NCBI GenBank assembly: GCA_017515945.1
Contig: JAFWDX010000335.1
Span: 1-6,288, forward strand
Reading direction: 5' to 3'
Length of the DNA: 6,288 nt
Source: Blautia sp.
GTDB lineage: Bacteria; Bacillota; Clostridia; Lachnospirales; Lachnospiraceae
Positions within the stretch are counted from its first letter, which is position 1; the number at the start of each line of letters is the position of its first letter. Of this stretch, positions 5,642-6,288 are shown piece by piece. The notes beneath the pieces were generated by a model. That model made no database searches. It saw only the letters and a program-made list of their open reading frames with translations, and had not been told where the DNA came from. The position numbers and the translations under genes were made by a program.

Positions 5642-6288
5642 ATGAAACATATTAAGAAGATGATGGCTTTAGCTATTGCCATGGTAATGGTACTGGCGAT
5701 GGGCACGACAGTATTTGCGGCGGCACTGCCGAGTGGAACAAAAGGCGACGACAAGACAATCACAATTACACCTCCTGAAGGTGTAGACAGTGCAGCATCA
5801 AACACTTATACCGTTTATAAAGTGTTCAATGCAACTACAGACGGAACCAATATTAGTTACAAGTCTCTTGACGGAACAGCACCTGCCGGTTTTGTTGTTG
5901 ATATTCAGAACAACGTTTATCTTGGCACTGCAACTGATGCCGCTACTGGTGCGACTGGAGAAATCCAGATTACTGTTGCAGGTGGAGCAAAAAAATATAT
6001 TGTTCCGTCAACTGCTGCTGAATTAACGGCTGAACAGATTGCTGCTATTACTGCATACACTGGAAAAGTAGAAGTTGGTACTGTAACAATTACTGGAACA
6101 ACGGAAACTACAGTTACTGTTCCGGATTATGGTTATTATTACATTACAACATCTACTGGTACTGTTGTAACAATTGATTCTACACATAAGAATGCAGAGG
6201 TACAGGATAAGAACTCCGTTCCTGGTGTTAACAAGAAGATCACTGGCGCTAACAGTATCGATGAAGATGGTAAGAAAGCACTTGCACA
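5642..6288 (+). CDS. Major (backbone) pilin, 5' part; continues past the window
   Basis: The first 215 residues are visible. A clear signal peptide (1-26, basic MKHIKK, hydrophobic core, VFA before Ala27) marks export. An N-terminal beta domain (about 29-188) opens with KTITITPP and NTYTVYKVFNA (54-64), typical of Gram-positive fimbrial backbone proteins, and closes with VPDYGYYYITT (160-170). The boundary VQDKN (187-191) sits where the pilin motif V-Y-P-K-N is expected, so Lys190 is a candidate for sortase cross-linking. SVPGVNKKITG (192-202) begins a second domain, resembling the start of fimbrial isopeptide-forming domains, where Lys198 or Lys199 could form the internal bond. The sorting signal is beyond the window. 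The gene is AT-richer than its neighbours and favours ACT, GTT and GCT codons, consistent with high expression or separate origin. The Thr-rich, low-charge composition fits a shaft subunit polymerised by the upstream class C sortase. Confidence 0.85.
   Translation, partial: MKHIKKMMALAIAMVMVLAMGTTVFAAALPSGTKGDDKTITITPPEGVDSAASNTYTVYKVFNATTDGTNISYKSLDGTAPAGFVVDIQNNVYLGTATDAATGATGEIQITVAGGAKKYIVPSTAAELTAEQIAAITAYTGKVEVGTVTITGTTETTVTVPDYGYYYITTSTGTVVTIDSTHKNAEVQDKNSVPGVNKKITGANSIDEDGKKALA

Noticed and set aside
5318..5650. Reverse-strand open frames in the spacer before the second pilin
   Set aside because: Their Ser/Pro/His/Leu-rich composition with no domains or ribosome binding site is typical of chance translation, and one runs into the pilin ribosome binding site.

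Overview
The window looks like chromosomal DNA from a Gram-positive Clostridia-type bacterium, most likely a gut Lachnospiraceae relative. This is inferred from strong AGGAGG-type ribosome binding sites, the sortase, LPXTG-like and SpaA-type pilin genes, the Thr-Pro linker style, and an rpiB-upp pair. No species can be named from the sequence. The genes up to about position 5000 are GC-rich, with many C- or G-ending codons. The last gene is clearly more AT-rich.

Layout: (1) 1-124 is the C-terminal end of a membrane-anchored family 2 glycosyltransferase. (2) 125-355 is a non-coding leader with several inverted repeats and a possible extended -10 promoter. (3) 356-823 is rpiB (ribose-5-phosphate isomerase B) and 938-1567 is upp (uracil phosphoribosyltransferase), both housekeeping genes of pentose phosphate and pyrimidine salvage metabolism. 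(4) 1564-2442 is a class C (pilus-polymerising) sortase whose ATG overlaps the upp stop codon. (5) 2443-2724 holds a near-consensus promoter followed by a terminator-like hairpin and a long leader. (6) 2725-4395 is a secreted, cell-wall-sorted SpaA/Cna-B-type pilin and 4409-5002 is a type I signal peptidase. A probable terminator follows at 5034-5067. (7) About 570 bases carry no convincing gene. They hold a possible relic of an IS200/IS605 TnpB end and some foldable leader sequence. (8) From 5642 to the window end is the 5' part of a second, AT-rich pilin, probably the pilus backbone subunit.

Regions 4-8 together read as a sortase-assembled pilus locus. Signal peptidase would trim exported pilins, the class C sortase would join them through lysine-threonine isopeptide bonds, and the two pilins would supply ancillary/basal and backbone subunits. 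The parts belong to known families. The features most worth a second look are the fusion of the sortase to a nucleotide-salvage operon, the sortase's missing canonical lid motif and its two extra cysteines, the atypical sorting signal (IRTGD instead of LPXTG), and the attenuator-like element right after the pilus promoter.
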